Source: Hyperoodon ampullatus
Taxonomy: Eukaryota > Chordata > Mammalia > Artiodactyla > Ziphiidae
Reading direction: 5' to 3'
NCBI GenBank assembly: GCA_949752795.1
Contig: OX457061.1
Span: 39,278,338-39,342,337 of the forward strand
Length of the DNA stretch: 64,000 nucleotides
Shown: piece after piece, positions 35,804 to 47,262 of the stretch
How the letters are laid out: each line of letters starts with the position of its first letter
Numbering within the stretch: the stretch's first letter is position 1
Translations under genes and position numbers: made by a program
Notes under the pieces: model-generated
Told to the model about the DNA's origin: nothing
Database searches by the model: none
The model's input: only the letters and a program-made list of their open reading frames with translations

Positions 35804-36404
35804 CTATGAGTCTTGGTTTTACCTTGTAAAAAGTTCTCTCTCTCACATACGCATGCACATACGCATACATATATAGACCCTACTTGGCTCAGTCACCTCA
35901 CCCTGGTTAAATTGTTTAGTTTTGTGAGAAAGGTAGGTGGGGAACTGCTGAAAGGCCAAACCATGCAACTGGGACTTTATTGGGTAATTTGCCTTTGAAA
36001 TGGTTATTCAAAATGCTGGCATCATCATTTTGTAATTATTCATCCCTCTCAGATGCCTTTGAGTAAGAATGAGTGGGTAGCATTACTCTTAGCTTTTCCA
36101 TATGTCTCTGGGAACTTGCCTCTGGAAGTCTCAAAGTGCCACACAAGGGCAAGCATCAGATCTTCTGCCTGCCGGTTGCTCTGAGTGTAGTCACAAAATA
36201 GCTTGACTTTTTCATCTGTAGGAAGCCACGGAAATTCTGTCTCAGGATGCCTCCTGGAATGCTCTCCTCCTCCTGGATCTCACTTGGCCAGGCAGCTGGA
36301 GCCACTTCACCATCCAGAAGCCAGTAGTGCACCAGCCTAGCCACGTGCACACCATAGAACCCCACCTCTACTGGCCCAGGGCTGCTTCATTCTTTTTCTG
36401 GTCC
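35804..36404. other. Unique sequence, nothing seen
   Basis: No interspersed repeat recognised. Short alternating 'cacatacgcatgcacatacg' type simple sequence near 35840-35875. Confidence 0.4.
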
Positions 36405-36890
36405 TTGTTTTAAGAGCATTAGGCAAAAGGTCCAGGTACTGCCTGCACCTTTTGCCTTTCAACTTTTCACAGACAAAGACTCTTCTTGACCACACTTTAT
36501 ATTCCTCTGAAATCTCTTCTTGACTAGGCCTCTTCCTTGGGCCTGTCTTTGGCCTGCCTCAGGCCATTGTAGCAAGAATCCTGCTAAATCAGTTTAGAGA
36601 GAATCCCACCACCCTTGGTATCTGATCATCCTCAGTATCTGATCACTCTGGCCTGCCTTCAGCAAGAATCTTACGTTGGTTTAGCAAGAGTCCCCCTACC
36701 CTTGCTGTCTCCTCTGAGTGCTTTTCTATCCACTGACAACCCCCCCACCCCACACTCTGCTCCTTGGTATAAATCCCTAGCTGTCTTGGCTGTCTTCAGA
36801 GTTGAGCCCTATGTCTCTTCTTTATTGCCATAATCATGAAGCTTGTTCCCTCAGTCCTGAATAAAGTCTACTATACTAACAAGTGTCAGA
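36405..36890 (+). mobile_element. ERV1-type solo LTR with TATA and poly(A) signals
   Basis: It keeps the order of an LTR promoter: a duplicated U3 segment, TATA box 'tataaat' at 36768-36774, then AATAAA at 36860-36865, then 'ctaacaagtgtcagaataat' and a T-rich end. The U3 duplication pairs 'gcaagaatcctgctaaatca' near 36573 with 'gcaagaatcttacgttgg' near 36663, and repeats 'gtatctgatca'. No internal viral genes follow. The family is probably a mammalian gammaretrovirus-like LTR; the left edge is uncertain. Confidence 0.65.
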
Positions 36891-38622
36891 ATAATTTTTT
36901 TTCTTTATCGTCACTAGGGTCTGAGCTTAAAGGGGTGACTTGTCCCTGGCTATTCTGACCCCTAAGCAAAGCTGACTCAAGCTGACTTGGGCTGCCTTTT
37001 GCTTTTAGAGACCCACCCACACCAAATCACCGTCTCTTCATCTTCCAAGGCATCCTGTCATTCTTTGGCAAGGCGACACCTGTAGTCTGCAGCCCTGGAA
37101 GAGAATCACCTGTTCCTCTTTTGCCCTTGAAAACCTCCTAATGTGTAGACCCTTGTTTCAATTGCTGGGATGTCCTGGAGTTAAAGGCCAAGTGAGAGTG
37201 TTTTGACTGCCAGGCATGGCTGAGGGCTGGGCAGCCAGAAGCACACAGGCCATCCTTCTACGTGCTTCTCCATGTGTGGAAGGGACCTGATGATTTTGTA
37301 ACCCACCTCGCAGGGCTCCCTGGGGAGATGTCTGATTCTTTAGAAGGAGAGAATTCTACATGCTTGGGATGCTTAAAACATTCTCAGCCTCACAGAACCC
37401 AAACAGAAGTCAACCCCCAAAATGTGCAAGGACAAAAGGGGGTAGGAAACGTGCCTAAACGGCTGAAACAACAAACCATTTTCGTAAAGGGCAAAGAATG
37501 ATTTCCTACGTGGGAAAGAATTTACAACCTTGGTTGCTTTCCTTTCTTTTTTCTTTTTTCCAGCTTCCTCCTCCTTGTGCAATAAAGGGGATCAGTTTGT
37601 CCAGGCGCCCTTTCTTTTTGATGAGAGCCTATCTCTGGGAAAGGGATTGGGCTTCAAGGAACACATAAAAGAAAGTAGTAAAAAACCCAGCAAAACCCAG
37701 CGTAGTGCTACAGCATCGCCTGTGACTGGCAGGGTTGTCCTTGGTGTCCGAGCTGCCCTGTGCAGGAGGAGAGCGTTTGTGAGTGAGGTCAGCCTAATTA
37801 GCCAGGCTAATGTCTGGTTTCCTGGGGAGAGCTTTTGTGAAGTAATTGCCTGCCTTGGGGTCAAAACGCAGTAATTACAGGTCTTTTTTTTGCCAAATGA
37901 GATAAACAGCCTTTGAATTCTTCCAGCAAGGAAGCCAATCACACTGAGAGACTCCTCTTTGTGCCCCACAGTGGATATTTTGACAGGTGATTTCAATACC
38001 ATGCAGCTATTTATTTATTCGGGGCTTGGGACATAAACACAAACATCTTGGCCTACAATTCTGTACATTAAAAGACTATCAGACTCTGTTAGAACCGAAT
38101 GTGGGGATTTTGCGGCCGAGAGTCCACTTAAAATGCTGACGTTGGAGAATAAGGTCGGCAGATATTTTGAGCTAAAACAGAAATTCCACCACAATTTTAA
38201 AGTTAACAGAACAGCAGAATTATCCATGTAAACCAGCTTCCTTTCTCCTAGTTGTTTGCTTATTTTCTCTGTTAAAATCAACAACGAACAGTCTGGGAGG
38301 ACCGTGGAAAGCTAATAAGGTAGGAAAAGTCGTTTCCACCTCCGGAGGTAAACAATAGAGGCATGCAGACTGGATTAATTCCGAGCACGACAGAAACATA
38401 TTTTTACCAGTCCTGGTTGAGGTGAAGGTGACTGACCCCAGAGTGTGAATAAACTGGTGTGGAGACCCGGAGATAGGAAATGGGGATATATGTCTTATAA
38501 ATAAAATGAGCACCATTTCAAGGATTTTGTTGCCTCCTGGGGTCCCCCCACCACCCCACCCCACAGGCAGACAGCTGGCTAACCCTGGTAACCCAAAACC
38601 CATGTGTTGCTCATAGAACAGC
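36891..38622. other. Unique sequence with candidate regulatory core
   Basis: About 1.7 kb with no assigned repeat. The 37.65-37.96 kb part holds several ATTA-type sites (annotated separately). 38.3-38.45 kb holds 'acctccggaggtaaacaata' (a FOX-like 'gtaaaca' and SOX-like 'aacaata') and 'tggattaattcc' (an OTX/PITX-like core). There is no credible coding frame; the minus frame at 37592-38002 shows no known domain. Confidence 0.45.
37650..37960. promoter_or_regulatory. Candidate enhancer, clustered ATTA sites
   Basis: A repeat-free block with 'gcctaattagcc', a perfect 15-bp mirrored site at 37797-37811 ('attagcc' a 'ggctaat'), 'gtaattgcctgcc' and 'gcagtaattacagg', all within about 90 bases. Homeodomain proteins bind TAAT cores, and paired inverted cores are common in developmental enhancers. 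This is inference from motifs only; conservation or chromatin data would be needed. Confidence 0.3.
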
Positions 38623-38625
38623 AGT

Positions 38626-38840
38626 GTTAATATCACTGGGGAATTTGATTGAAATGCTGAGTCTTAGGCCCCACTGCAGACCTTCTGAGTCACCATCTGC
38701 ATTTTTGTAAATTGAACTATAGTTGATTTATAACACTGTGTTAGTTTCAGGTGTACAACAAAGTGCATAATCTATAGTTTAACATGATCCCCAGGGGATT
38801 CCTACACTTAGTTAAGACTGAGAAGCCCTGGTTTAAATTA
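38626..38840 (+). mobile_element. MER5A split by a tiny L1
   Basis: MER5A left and middle part at 38626-38705 ('cactggggaatttgattgaa', 'cttctgagtcaccatctgca') and right part at about 38781-38840 ('aacatgatccccaggggatt', 'gagaagccctgg'). Between them lies L1 3' sequence. The order gives the relative age: MER5A first, L1 later. Confidence 0.8.
38706..38780 (-). mobile_element. 75-bp L1 3'-end insertion
   Basis: 'attgaactatagttgattta' and 'taacactgtgttagtttcag' are the reverse of a cetartiodactyl L1 3' terminus. This is an extreme 5' truncation. No clean target duplication can be fixed by eye. Confidence 0.75.
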
Positions 38841-38980
38841 CCCTGGGATAGGGTTTGTTCCAGATAGGAGTAGCTCATTTTGAGCAAAGACATTGACAAG
38901 GCCGCAGTGTGGGGACAAACATGAGACGGAGAGTACCAGGGTGTTGACATACAACATTCTGGTCTCTTTAGAAGAAAAGT

Positions 38981-39282
38981 GATTTTTACATGACTATATC
39001 CCACTTTTTAAATGTCAAGACTCAGTCGCACAAGGGAATTCCAGCCACCATCACCCATCTCCCTCCCTGCTCTCCCTAGGAAACGTGACACCCAAAGGTG
39101 AAGGAGATAAGCTCACTCCATCCCTGAGTCTGATTTTTACATGACTATATCCCACTTTTTAAATGTCAAGACTCAGTCGCACAAGGGAATTCCAGCCACC
39201 ATCACCCATCTCCCTCCCTGCTCTCCCTAGGAAACGTGACACCCAAAGGTGAAGGAGATAAGCTCACTCCATCCCTGAGTCT
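38981..39282. repeat. Perfect 2 x 151-bp tandem duplication
   Basis: Copy 1 is 38981-39131 and copy 2 is 39132-39282. I compared them base by base and found no difference. The unit starts 'gatttttacatgactatatc' and ends 'atccctgagtct'. The unit itself is unique, non-repeat DNA. Zero divergence means a very recent duplication or an assembly error such as a mis-joined read overlap. Confidence 0.97.
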
Positions 39283-39934
39283 ATCGATGCAGCTTGACAC
39301 TCTAGGTCAACTACTTTTTTGAACATGTGGCTGAGGCATGTCTGTTATCACTTCTCCCCAAATGTCTTTGAGGAAGTGCCATTCATATGGAAGCCTGGTA
39401 ATTAATGATGTGGGCAACCCTCTCAGCATCACCACAAACCTTAATGATTAGAAGGAACTGCCTGCTGCGGTGGGGTCCAGAAGACAACACATGACATAGA
39501 GCATGGACATTTTCAACCATTTAAAGATGTGGATTGGGCCCAACTCACTATATTGTGTAGCTTGCATCTATACACTAAAAACCAAGACCTCAACCAGCAG
39601 TCAGCAATCCCTAAGGAAAAGGGAAGGAATTAGATTGCACTACAGTATTTCCATTATTTTAATTGTATTTGAGAACTTAAAGCCTTCTGAAAATGTTACT
39701 CCAAAATCATCACCTACCAAGAAAATTCTAGCTGACGACAAACATTCTATTCCTGAAATCCAAATCTCTTCTCCAAACCATCCTCAAGGGATTCCATTCT
39801 TAATTCTGCAAAAAATACATCAGCATTATCTAGCTGGGACTCTGCCTGGCTATGCAAGGGAAGTATCACTAACTGCAAGCTGTTGGGCATATGCAAGCCA
39901 CAATACTAGGCAGGATAAAGAGTATTCTTCATTC
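39283..39934. other. Unique sequence, nothing coding recognised
   Basis: About 650 bases. The 151-codon plus frame at 39503-39958 has no motif or similarity I can name and runs into an L2 repeat, so it is probably chance. Confidence 0.45.
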
Positions 39935-40760
39935 AACAAGAGTTTATTAAGTACATAATGTCTAGATACTGGTCTAGAATGAATAAATATAATAGCAGTT
40001 AAAATTCTGTAAATGTCTGCTATATATTAGGCAATGTTCTATGCAGTTCTCACTTATTGTCTGATTTAACTGAAAAATAATCCCATGAGATAGATTTTGT
40101 AGATTTGGAGGCTGAGGCCCAGAAAGTCCAAATAATTTGCCCGAGGTCACATATCTATTAAGTAGTGGAGCTGAGGTTCAAACCTAGGGACTTGTGAATT
40201 GGTACTCTTAATCCCAATACAATCCACAACTCCAGGAAGACTGACACTACCCTTGCTCTCATGGCACTTACTATTTCACAGGGAACACAGATATTAAACC
40301 ACTAACTGCAAGTCTGACAAATTTCACAAAAGGTTGCTATGGAAACTTATCAGAGGGGGATCAAAGTCTTCCCGAATAAGTCATAAATTTAAGTTGCAGC
40401 TGAGGACTCCACGGTTAGGGTTTCCAAAGTGAGGCCAGAGCATGAAGCTGGAGCCAGATTAGGGGAAGCTGGGTGAGCTAAGGTAATGATGTTGAATTTT
40501 ATTTGAAGAGTAACAGAAAGCCTTTAAACTAAGTGAGAGAGTGACACAATCCAACTAAAACAACAGCAGGGCTGGGGCTTGGAGATGGGTGGTTTGGAGG
40601 TGGTAAGGGAGGCCTCAGCAGAGGCTGTTGCAGTAGGGATGGTGATAGCTGGGCCAGAGAGTTGGCCATGGGGATGGGATGCAGGATCGTGAGATGGGAT
40701 CATTGAGGCTTGATTTAACTTGGGGAGCAAGGGAAAAGGAGTTTGGGTTCCAAGACATAA
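39935..40760 (-). repeat. L2 LINE with a MIR inside
   Basis: Reverse L2 from 'attcaacaagagtttattaa' through 'ttgctctcatggcacttact', 'gaggccagagcatgaagctg', 'gaattttatttgaagagtaa' and 'gagtgacacaatccaac' to about 40760. A reverse MIR lies within it at about 39995-40225: 'gaggctgaggcccagaaagt', 'gcccgaggtcacatatct'. At over 800 bp it is the longest L2 in the window. Non-coding by now. Confidence 0.75.
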
Positions 40761-40859
40761 AACATAAACAGTAGAGCTAAATATAGACTCATTGACTTGA
40801 TAAAGTATAATCAGGTATTACAAATCATGCTGTAGAGTCCCTCCTTCATATTTTATCAC

Positions 40860-41065
40860 CCACACTATGAACCAGGCATCCTGCAAAGTGGTTTATATGC
40901 ATTTTATCATGAATCTTCATAACAACCCTGTGAGACTAGCACTGCTCTGATTCCCATTTTACACATGAGGAAGGTGAGGCTTAGGAGGATTAAGCGGAGG
41001 GCCCAAGGTCATAAGAAAAGTGGTAGGAGCAGCACTACAGTTCCAGCCTATCTGATTCCGCAAAC
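40860..41065 (-). repeat. MIR SINE
   Basis: Reverse MIR: 'ctatgaaccaggcatcctgc', 'cttcataacaaccctgtgag', 'cccattttacacatgaggaa', 'gcccaaggtcataag', 'ccagcctatctgattcc'. Old, near complete. Confidence 0.8.
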
Positions 41066-41084
41066 CACAGTCCTCAAGTCTCTA

Positions 41085-41240
41085 CTTCCTGAACTTGTCT
41101 GATAAGACTCACCTGGGATACTTGTTGAACAAACATGCTGCTGGGCTCCACCCCTGGACAGCTGATTAAATGAGTCTGGGCCCCAGGATCTGTATGTTCA
41201 CAAGCCTGTCACCAGGCCACGCTGGGCAGCACTGACCTGT
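41085..41240 (+). mobile_element. MER5A/MER20-like hAT element
   Basis: 'agactcacctgggatacttg', 'ctgctgggctccacccctgg', 'ggccccaggatctgtatgtt' and 'cacaagcctgtcaccaggcc' follow the MER5/MER20 layout. Ends are eroded. Confidence 0.65.
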
Positions 41241-41339
41241 GCTGACTGAGAAGCAGAAGGTGGGGGTAGGAGGTCAGCATGGCCACTTTCTAATGGGTCC
41301 CGGTTCAGCCATTTCTCTCTGCTCTGATCAGTTTTTCTC

Positions 41340-41490
41340 ATTTGCCTTCTCCTTTGCCCTCACTCTGCTTAGTGCTATTCACAGGACTCATCACAACTTG
41401 GAATTTTATTGTATTATGTATTGATTGGTTGTCCAGCAGCCCCTCTACAACATATACCTCAAGAGGGCAGGACCTGGCTGGCCCCTGGAA
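41340..41490 (+). repeat. L2 LINE 3' fragment
   Basis: 'ttagtgctattcacaggact', 'attgtattatgtattgattg', 'acctcaagagggcaggacct' correspond to the L2 3' stretch ending in the 'gagggcaggg' motif. Old. Confidence 0.55.
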
Positions 41491-43044
41491 CATGCCAGGA
41501 CCGACCACCCTCTTCCATGCCCTCCTCTCTCTCTGGACCATGAGAGCCGTGGACTGGTCCCCTTGCTTCCATCTTCCCCTGGCCAGCCTCCACCCTGAAC
41601 CTGCATAATCTCTGTGAGACTCCCATCAATCCCGTGCTCTTAGTCCTTAGAACAAGACCAGCTGCGCTCTGGCCCCAGCCTCACCTTCCTTCCTCCCTCG
41701 GTCCCTTGGCTTGAGCCAGGTACACTGGCTCCCAGTCACCCCAAGTGATGTTTTGTAGTCACCCCAGGTAGTCTGAGCCATCAAGGGTCACATGTGCAGC
41801 TCCCAAATACACCTTCCTGGGGGTGCCAGTGCTGCCCTCGGTCTGTGCGCTGTGGAGGCAGCAAGGCTGGGTGCCACGCCCTCAGGTGGCCACTCCTCCA
41901 CCCACTTGCTTTCCTGGGCTATTGCTGAGCCCTTCAGGAGAGGGCTGATTTCTCGCTGGCTCCTGGAGAGGCCGTGCTGCTGACCTGGGGTGGAAGGCTC
42001 CAGAAGGTGTCCTGAGCAGGAGGTCAGGAGGGCTGCTGGCCGCCCCGGTGGAGAGCCCTGGTAGTGGGCAGGGGGAGCGGGGAATGCAGGGAGGCCTCCG
42101 CCTGCACGCACAGAGCTCTGCGGTGCCTGCTCCCTGGGTGGCCCGGCCGGTGGCCTGCTGTGCTCTGTGGAGTTAAAAGAAAGCTGCGGGTAGAGGGACC
42201 TTGCTGCTCAGGGCCTCCACCATGGCTTAAGCCACACATGGCTAAAGTACACAGACGATTAGCAATCAAGGGAAGGACCTCCCTGTGAGGGAAAATGACA
42301 CAGGGGTTACTTCTCTGTAAACAGCTCCAGAAAAAGCACCCGTTCCTTTTACAGGCTCTTTACTTCCTTTGAGAAGCTGCAAATGTACCCACTGAGTGCT
42401 TTAGCTCTCAGCTCTCCAACGGGGAAGGAGGGACACAGACACACACACTCACAGACCTACACAGCCTCCCAAAGAGAAGAAAACCCCAAAGGCCATCAGG
42501 GCTTCTCAGCAGCCTGTGCCCTAAGATCGGATCCCCTGATTCATAGAACCAGTGGTGCCTGAAACAGAACACGGATTTGCCTCCAGGTGATGCAGTCCAA
42601 GTGGCTGGAGTGGTGGCATTCTTTGAAGGTGTGTTGTCCCAGCACCTCCATTTCCCAGGTTGCTTGTAAGCAAACAACATAGAAAATTTGCACGTTGCCT
42701 TTGTAATTTAGTCCAAATTTAAATCACATGGGTAATCTGTCAGGCCCTCTTGAGAAAAGTTGGGACAGAGACTTATGGCGTTTTAATGCTTACATTAAGA
42801 ACTTCAGATCCTACTCACATCTGTGAAGCCAGAGCATTTTGGGGTCTTTGCAGGGGAGTGATTACAAGTTTCCCTTTACCTGGGAAGCCTCAAAACAACA
42901 TTCTTTGGGAATAAAGATTTTTGGTTGTGGTAATGGAGTGACAGAAAGCCCCACACTGGCCTAAGCAGCAAAGGAAATTTCTGGGCTTCTATAGCAGGGA
43001 AGTTCGGATGGGCTCAGGCACTCTGGTGAGACTGGTGAAAGTGA
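41491..43044. other. GC-rich unique sequence, no gene recognised
   Basis: About 1.5 kb, GC-rich at 41.8-42.2 kb ('ggccgccccggtggagagcc') but with few CpGs compared with the island at 6.7 kb. Overlapping short frames on both strands, none recognisable. A weak repeat-like run lies at 42930-43020 ('ggcctaagcagcaaaggaaa'). Confidence 0.5.
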
Positions 43045-43180
43045 ACATGTATTGAGCCCCGAATGTGGAACGCACAAGCCCAGGCATTTAATCCTCCATT
43101 CACCCAATGACCCAGGCTCTAGCCTCATCTCATTTTCAGAGGGACAGGTTGAGGAGCAGGACCCAGAGCTGGAAGGCGGC
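43045..43180 (-). repeat. MIR SINE fragment
   Basis: 'catgtattgagccccgaatg', 'gcatttaatcctccattcac', 'tcattttcagagggacaggt', 'cagagctggaaggcggcagg' read as reverse MIR. Diverged. Confidence 0.55.
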
Positions 43181-44639
43181 AGGGTCTGGACGGGACCATG
43201 AGGGCGTAAACAGCTGAGTCCCTAAGCACGACTCAGTCTTGCCTCCAGTGTCCCAGGTGTACTCTTTCCCCTTCTTGGATCTACCACCCTCCGAATTTGT
43301 CCCATTCTTCCCTACTGGGCACAGACTTCCTCCCTGCATGGAGAAGCCCTCACTGGACAGCCTCCTTGCCTCGGGTCTCCAGGCCAGGGCAGTTTCTCCC
43401 AGTAGCTCTAGAGAGCGGGAACTGGGTTAGGCAGGAAATATAACCCTGTGACAAGGGTCATGTGCTGGGCACGGTGACAAACTGAGATTCCACCACCAGC
43501 CGCAGCTACTTCAGGGATATGGCCCAGGGTCACCAGATCCTCCAGTTTTCAAGAAAAGCCTGAAATCTGGATTTTTCTCATGTAAATTTTTCTGCTTTTG
43601 AAAATGCTATGTAGGCCTAACAAAATATATCTTGGAGCCATCAGTGTTCAATCTCTGCTCTCCAAGAAGAGTCTTGGAGAACCAGCCTCAGTTGTTCATT
43701 CTTGAAGCAGTTACTTTGGCCAGGCCAGTGCCTGGGATGCTCCAGCCATCTGGGACCTGGTCCACTGCCTGGTGGAGGAGGGGTCATTTTGGACAGCCCC
43801 ACCGAGACCACCCTGCATGAGGACAGAGTTCCCAAAGGAGAATTGATTGAATAAACTTTAGAACTTCCATAGAGCTTTTTGTGTGAGTCCATAGTGCCAG
43901 AGAACAAATTGTAAAAGAAAAAAATATATTCCATTCAAAAAAAAAGTTAAAGTTGGTTATTTTTTGGAAAAGCTTCAAAGCAGAGGTGAATATGCCAGGC
44001 TAAGAGAAGGCTGACATAAGCACTAGGGATGTTTCTCCAGCCTTTAATGAATGTGTTTTGGTCAGAAATTAGGGGACCCGCTGAGGCTGAGTTGGAAGCT
44101 TGGTTTCTATTTCCTATTCAAATTTTGGCCTGTCTGATGAGATGAATACAAAGGAACCAGATGTGGTCCCTTTGTAACATTTGCTGATTATACTGGAGAC
44201 TTTGCCTGCAAGGCATTTCCACCTGGGGCAGGGTCTGGATTATGATTAGCAACTTTTGGGACCTTTCTAACTTGGGTTATAACTGCCTAGGCCATCTAGA
44301 GGAAAAAATGGTGTGTGTACACATGCCTCATGGTAGACTTCAAATTCATAATTGAATAATTCTGCCGGCATGAATCTGAATATTCCTTGATATTGAATCA
44401 TCATTTCACTTGGAGGTGAAACAATGTGTGATACAATGAGCTGAGCACCAGCAGGGGTCCCTCTACACTTAGTCCTCATGTCCCAGTCTCCTTGTCACAA
44501 AGCCTAAGATTATACTAGCACAGTCTTTCCTCAGGCTCAAAGCAATGTATGTCTATGCTAAGTTTAAATGGTTTAACCTGGAAGGATGGTGTGTTAGTAC
44601 ATATAACATGACCTGCTGTGTACTGTGTCTGCCCTGTTT
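43181..44639. other. Unique sequence, nothing recognised
   Basis: About 1.45 kb with no assigned repeat and no credible coding frame. Confidence 0.45.
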
Positions 44640-44745
44640 CAGATGTTATACACACCCTTCTTATTAAAAGTATTTAATAATTGTTAAAAGATTTTAGCCC
44701 ATTTTTCAAAGGAGGAAACTGAGCCTCCAGGATTTGGAGTGAAGC
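44640..44745 (-). repeat. MIR fragment
   Basis: 'tagcccatttttcaaaggag' then 'gaaactgagcctccaggatt' correspond to the reverse MIR core ('cccattttacagatgaggaa'). Confidence 0.5.
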
Positions 44746-44811
44746 TATATATATACATATTATATTTATCATATAGCTAATAATTGGCAAAGGCAAGGTG
44801 CCAGGAGTATC

Positions 44812-45120
44812 ATATAGGATGCTTTTGGCTACAACTAACAGAAAATTCCAACTCAAAGTGACCTCATGAGGAAATTTATTATTTAATGGAACCGTAAGTC
44901 CAGAGGTCAGACGGTTCTAGGGCTGGTTAATTTCACAGCTCAAATGACACCAGCAAGAACCCGGGTTCTTTCTTTCTGTTTGCCATCCTTCACAGGTCAG
45001 CCTTGACGTTGGTCCTCATTGTTCCAAGTCGGCTGCATCCCTTTCAGACATGGCCACACCTAGAGCCAGGGGGCAGTGAGAGGGATGCACTGGTGCTCAC
45101 TCCCTTTTCTCACACTGGAT
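44812..45120. repeat. Old interspersed repeat, family not named
   Basis: 'atgcttttggctacaactaa', 'cagaaaattccaactcaaag', 'gaggaaatttattatttaat' and 'gtaagtccagaggtcagacg' match a common mammalian repeat I recall ('ggctgcaggtaacagaaa...ggaatttattggctcac'). I cannot name the family. A fainter relative is at 42930. Confidence 0.45.
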
Positions 45121-45339
45121 TTTAAATGATCTGCAGCTACTTTTTCTGATTTTTCCTGTAAAGTTGCATTTGTAATGCTCATTTTCTTTCAGTTAGCCTT
45201 AGGCTGAGAAGAGTTCTTAGCTGATGTTTTAGACAAGGATATGTGTATCAGTCAGGGCTTGTGAACCAGTGCTTGCAAGTGACTCAAGTCCCATCTCCCT
45301 ACTTCTGGCTTCTATTCTACGTGTTGACTGAGAGTCTAG

Positions 45340-45530
45340 ATTTGGGAATACGGTTGCAAATTACTTAATGTCTTTGTACCTCTGTTTCTGCATCCATAAA
45401 ATGGGGATCATGTTAGAACCTGCCTCAGAGGGTTGCTCTAAGCACTAAATAAGTTAGTACATGGGAAATCCTTAGAACAGGGTCTGGCCTATTGTAAGAG
45501 CTCAGTAGGCCACAATTATTAATGTTATTC
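45340..45530 (+). repeat. MIR SINE
   Basis: 'tgcaaattacttaatgtctt', 'gtacctctgtttctgcatcc', 'ataaaatggggatcatgtta', 'agaacagggtctggcctatt', 'gtaagagctcagtaggcc'. Well-preserved MIR 3' two-thirds. Confidence 0.85.
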
Positions 45531-45879
45531 TCCAAGGTTCCTCCTCCTGGAAGGGACATGTATGAGGCAGCTCTGATGTGACATCTTCACAGTTGGTGCT
45601 CCAAAGGAAGACAGGGTTATCCCACAGCCTCGGCTTCCAGGGAGGACACTGTGGCTTGCTGTGGTACCCTCTTAGCCCAGGCTGGATCAGGAGTCAATGC
45701 CCTATGGCAAGGTGTGTTACCAAGGCTGTTGCCCCAGAACCATACCCCTGCCCCTCTCTCCAGGTAAACTTGCAGAAAATCACAAATAACCATACCCTCT
45801 AGCTGTGTTCACAGCACAGGAAGAGAGAGTCTAACCACAAGAAAACTGGTGCAAGCTGTCTGAGCTTCAAACGTGGGAC

Positions 45880-46205
45880 AAAGGTCGCCCTGCAGCTCAT
45901 TACCATCTCATTGTCATAGTAAGATCTCTGCCTGTCTGTGTCAGGATGGTTCGACCCACTTCTGACCCAGATGCCAAAGGACCATACAAGGGCAGAAAAG
46001 AGATGGCACTGCCGTTCCAGGAAGGACCTACCTATTCCCAGAAAACCAGTGCATATGCCTCCCCCTCATTAACCTTGCCCTTAAAATCTTGCCTTAATTA
46101 TCCCCCAGGCAAGAGGTTTCCCGCTTCTCCATTCTCTGGCCATTGAATAAGGCTTGCGCTGCTTTGATTTCAGCTTCGGTTTCATTTTTGTCTGCACAAC
46201 CCCCA
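45880..46205 (+). mobile_element. Probable ERV LTR 3' part
   Basis: A run with LTR-like downstream features: 'ttccctccattctctgg'-like pyrimidine, a weak poly(A) signal in 'ttgaataaggcttgcgctgc', then 'tttcggttt'-like U5 and 'gtctgcacaacc'. The next bases ('tttcccgctgaggcgggggc', 46219 on) form a small GC hairpin. No retroviral frame follows. Family and left edge unknown. Confidence 0.35.
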
Positions 46206-47063
46206 ATGGAAAAAGAACCTTTCCCGCTGAGGCGGGGGCCTCGGCCAGTTAAGACCCAAGTGGTGGTCCATATGACCTAATTCGGTCACAGGTGCAGCGG
46301 CTGGCATCTCCCCAGACCTCCCCAGCTTTTGAGAGGAAGGAGCAGTTTCCTGAAGGAAATCAGGTGGAGCTGTGACCAGAGGAAGAATGGGAGGTGTGCG
46401 AGGCAGACGCTACTACTGATGAGCCACTACCTTTGTCTTCCGGTTGAGCCCAGAGGAGTTGGGATTTGGATTCAGTGCTGAATACATTAGACTCTGTGTT
46501 AGCAGCTGTGGTTGTAAGAAATCTTTGGGTCACAATATAATCCTAATTTTGAGCTCCATATTGCAATCTCATGTCCAACAATTCTCTCAGTATTTGATAG
46601 TATTTATATTATTGAACACTTTATAATGAAAATTTGGAGGGGCAAATGACACCTTCAGAGGCTAACTCAGCTTTAATACACACCAAAAAAACCTTTCTTG
46701 TTACTTCTTTGATCATATAAGCATTATACGTGAAAAAATGTGCACAAGTTAAACCAAAGCAGACAGCAAAGTCTGTCTCATTAGGGTAATGCTCCTAATG
46801 TGCCCTGGCTTCAGAAACACATGCAGCACTTAAGCCTAAATGGCTGACTCAGGATGTGTGCTTCTTCTCCCACAATGCCATGGGCTTCTCCCCAGCATGA
46901 CACGTGCCACAGGGTTGGGCCACCCTGCCAGACCGTGGGATCTTCCTCTAGGTGTGAAGACAGAGCTTTATCACCTTTGCAACCCCAGCCTCCACTGCAG
47001 TGACAGGACACAGGGGAAGCTCTGCTATGGTTTAGGAACAAAACTGATAATGTATATAAAAAC
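46206..47063. other. Unique sequence, nothing recognised
   Basis: About 860 bases with no assigned repeat or gene before the CHR SINE. Confidence 0.45.
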
Positions 47064-47073
47064 ATATATTCTA

Positions 47074-47262
47074 GGGCTTCCCTGGTGGCGCAGTAGTTGA
47101 GAGTCCACCTGCCGATGCAGGGACGCGGGTTCGTGCCCCGGTCTGGGAGGATCCCACGTGCCGCGGAGCGGCTGGGCCCGTGAGCCATGGCCGCTGAGCC
47201 TGCGCGTCCGGAGCCTGTGCTCCGCAATGGGAGAGGCCACAGTAGTGAGAGGCCCACGTACC

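Noticed and set aside
38981..39282. CRISPR array or satellite
   Set aside because: Only two directly adjacent 151-bp units with no spacers; this is a simple tandem duplication in a mammalian genome.
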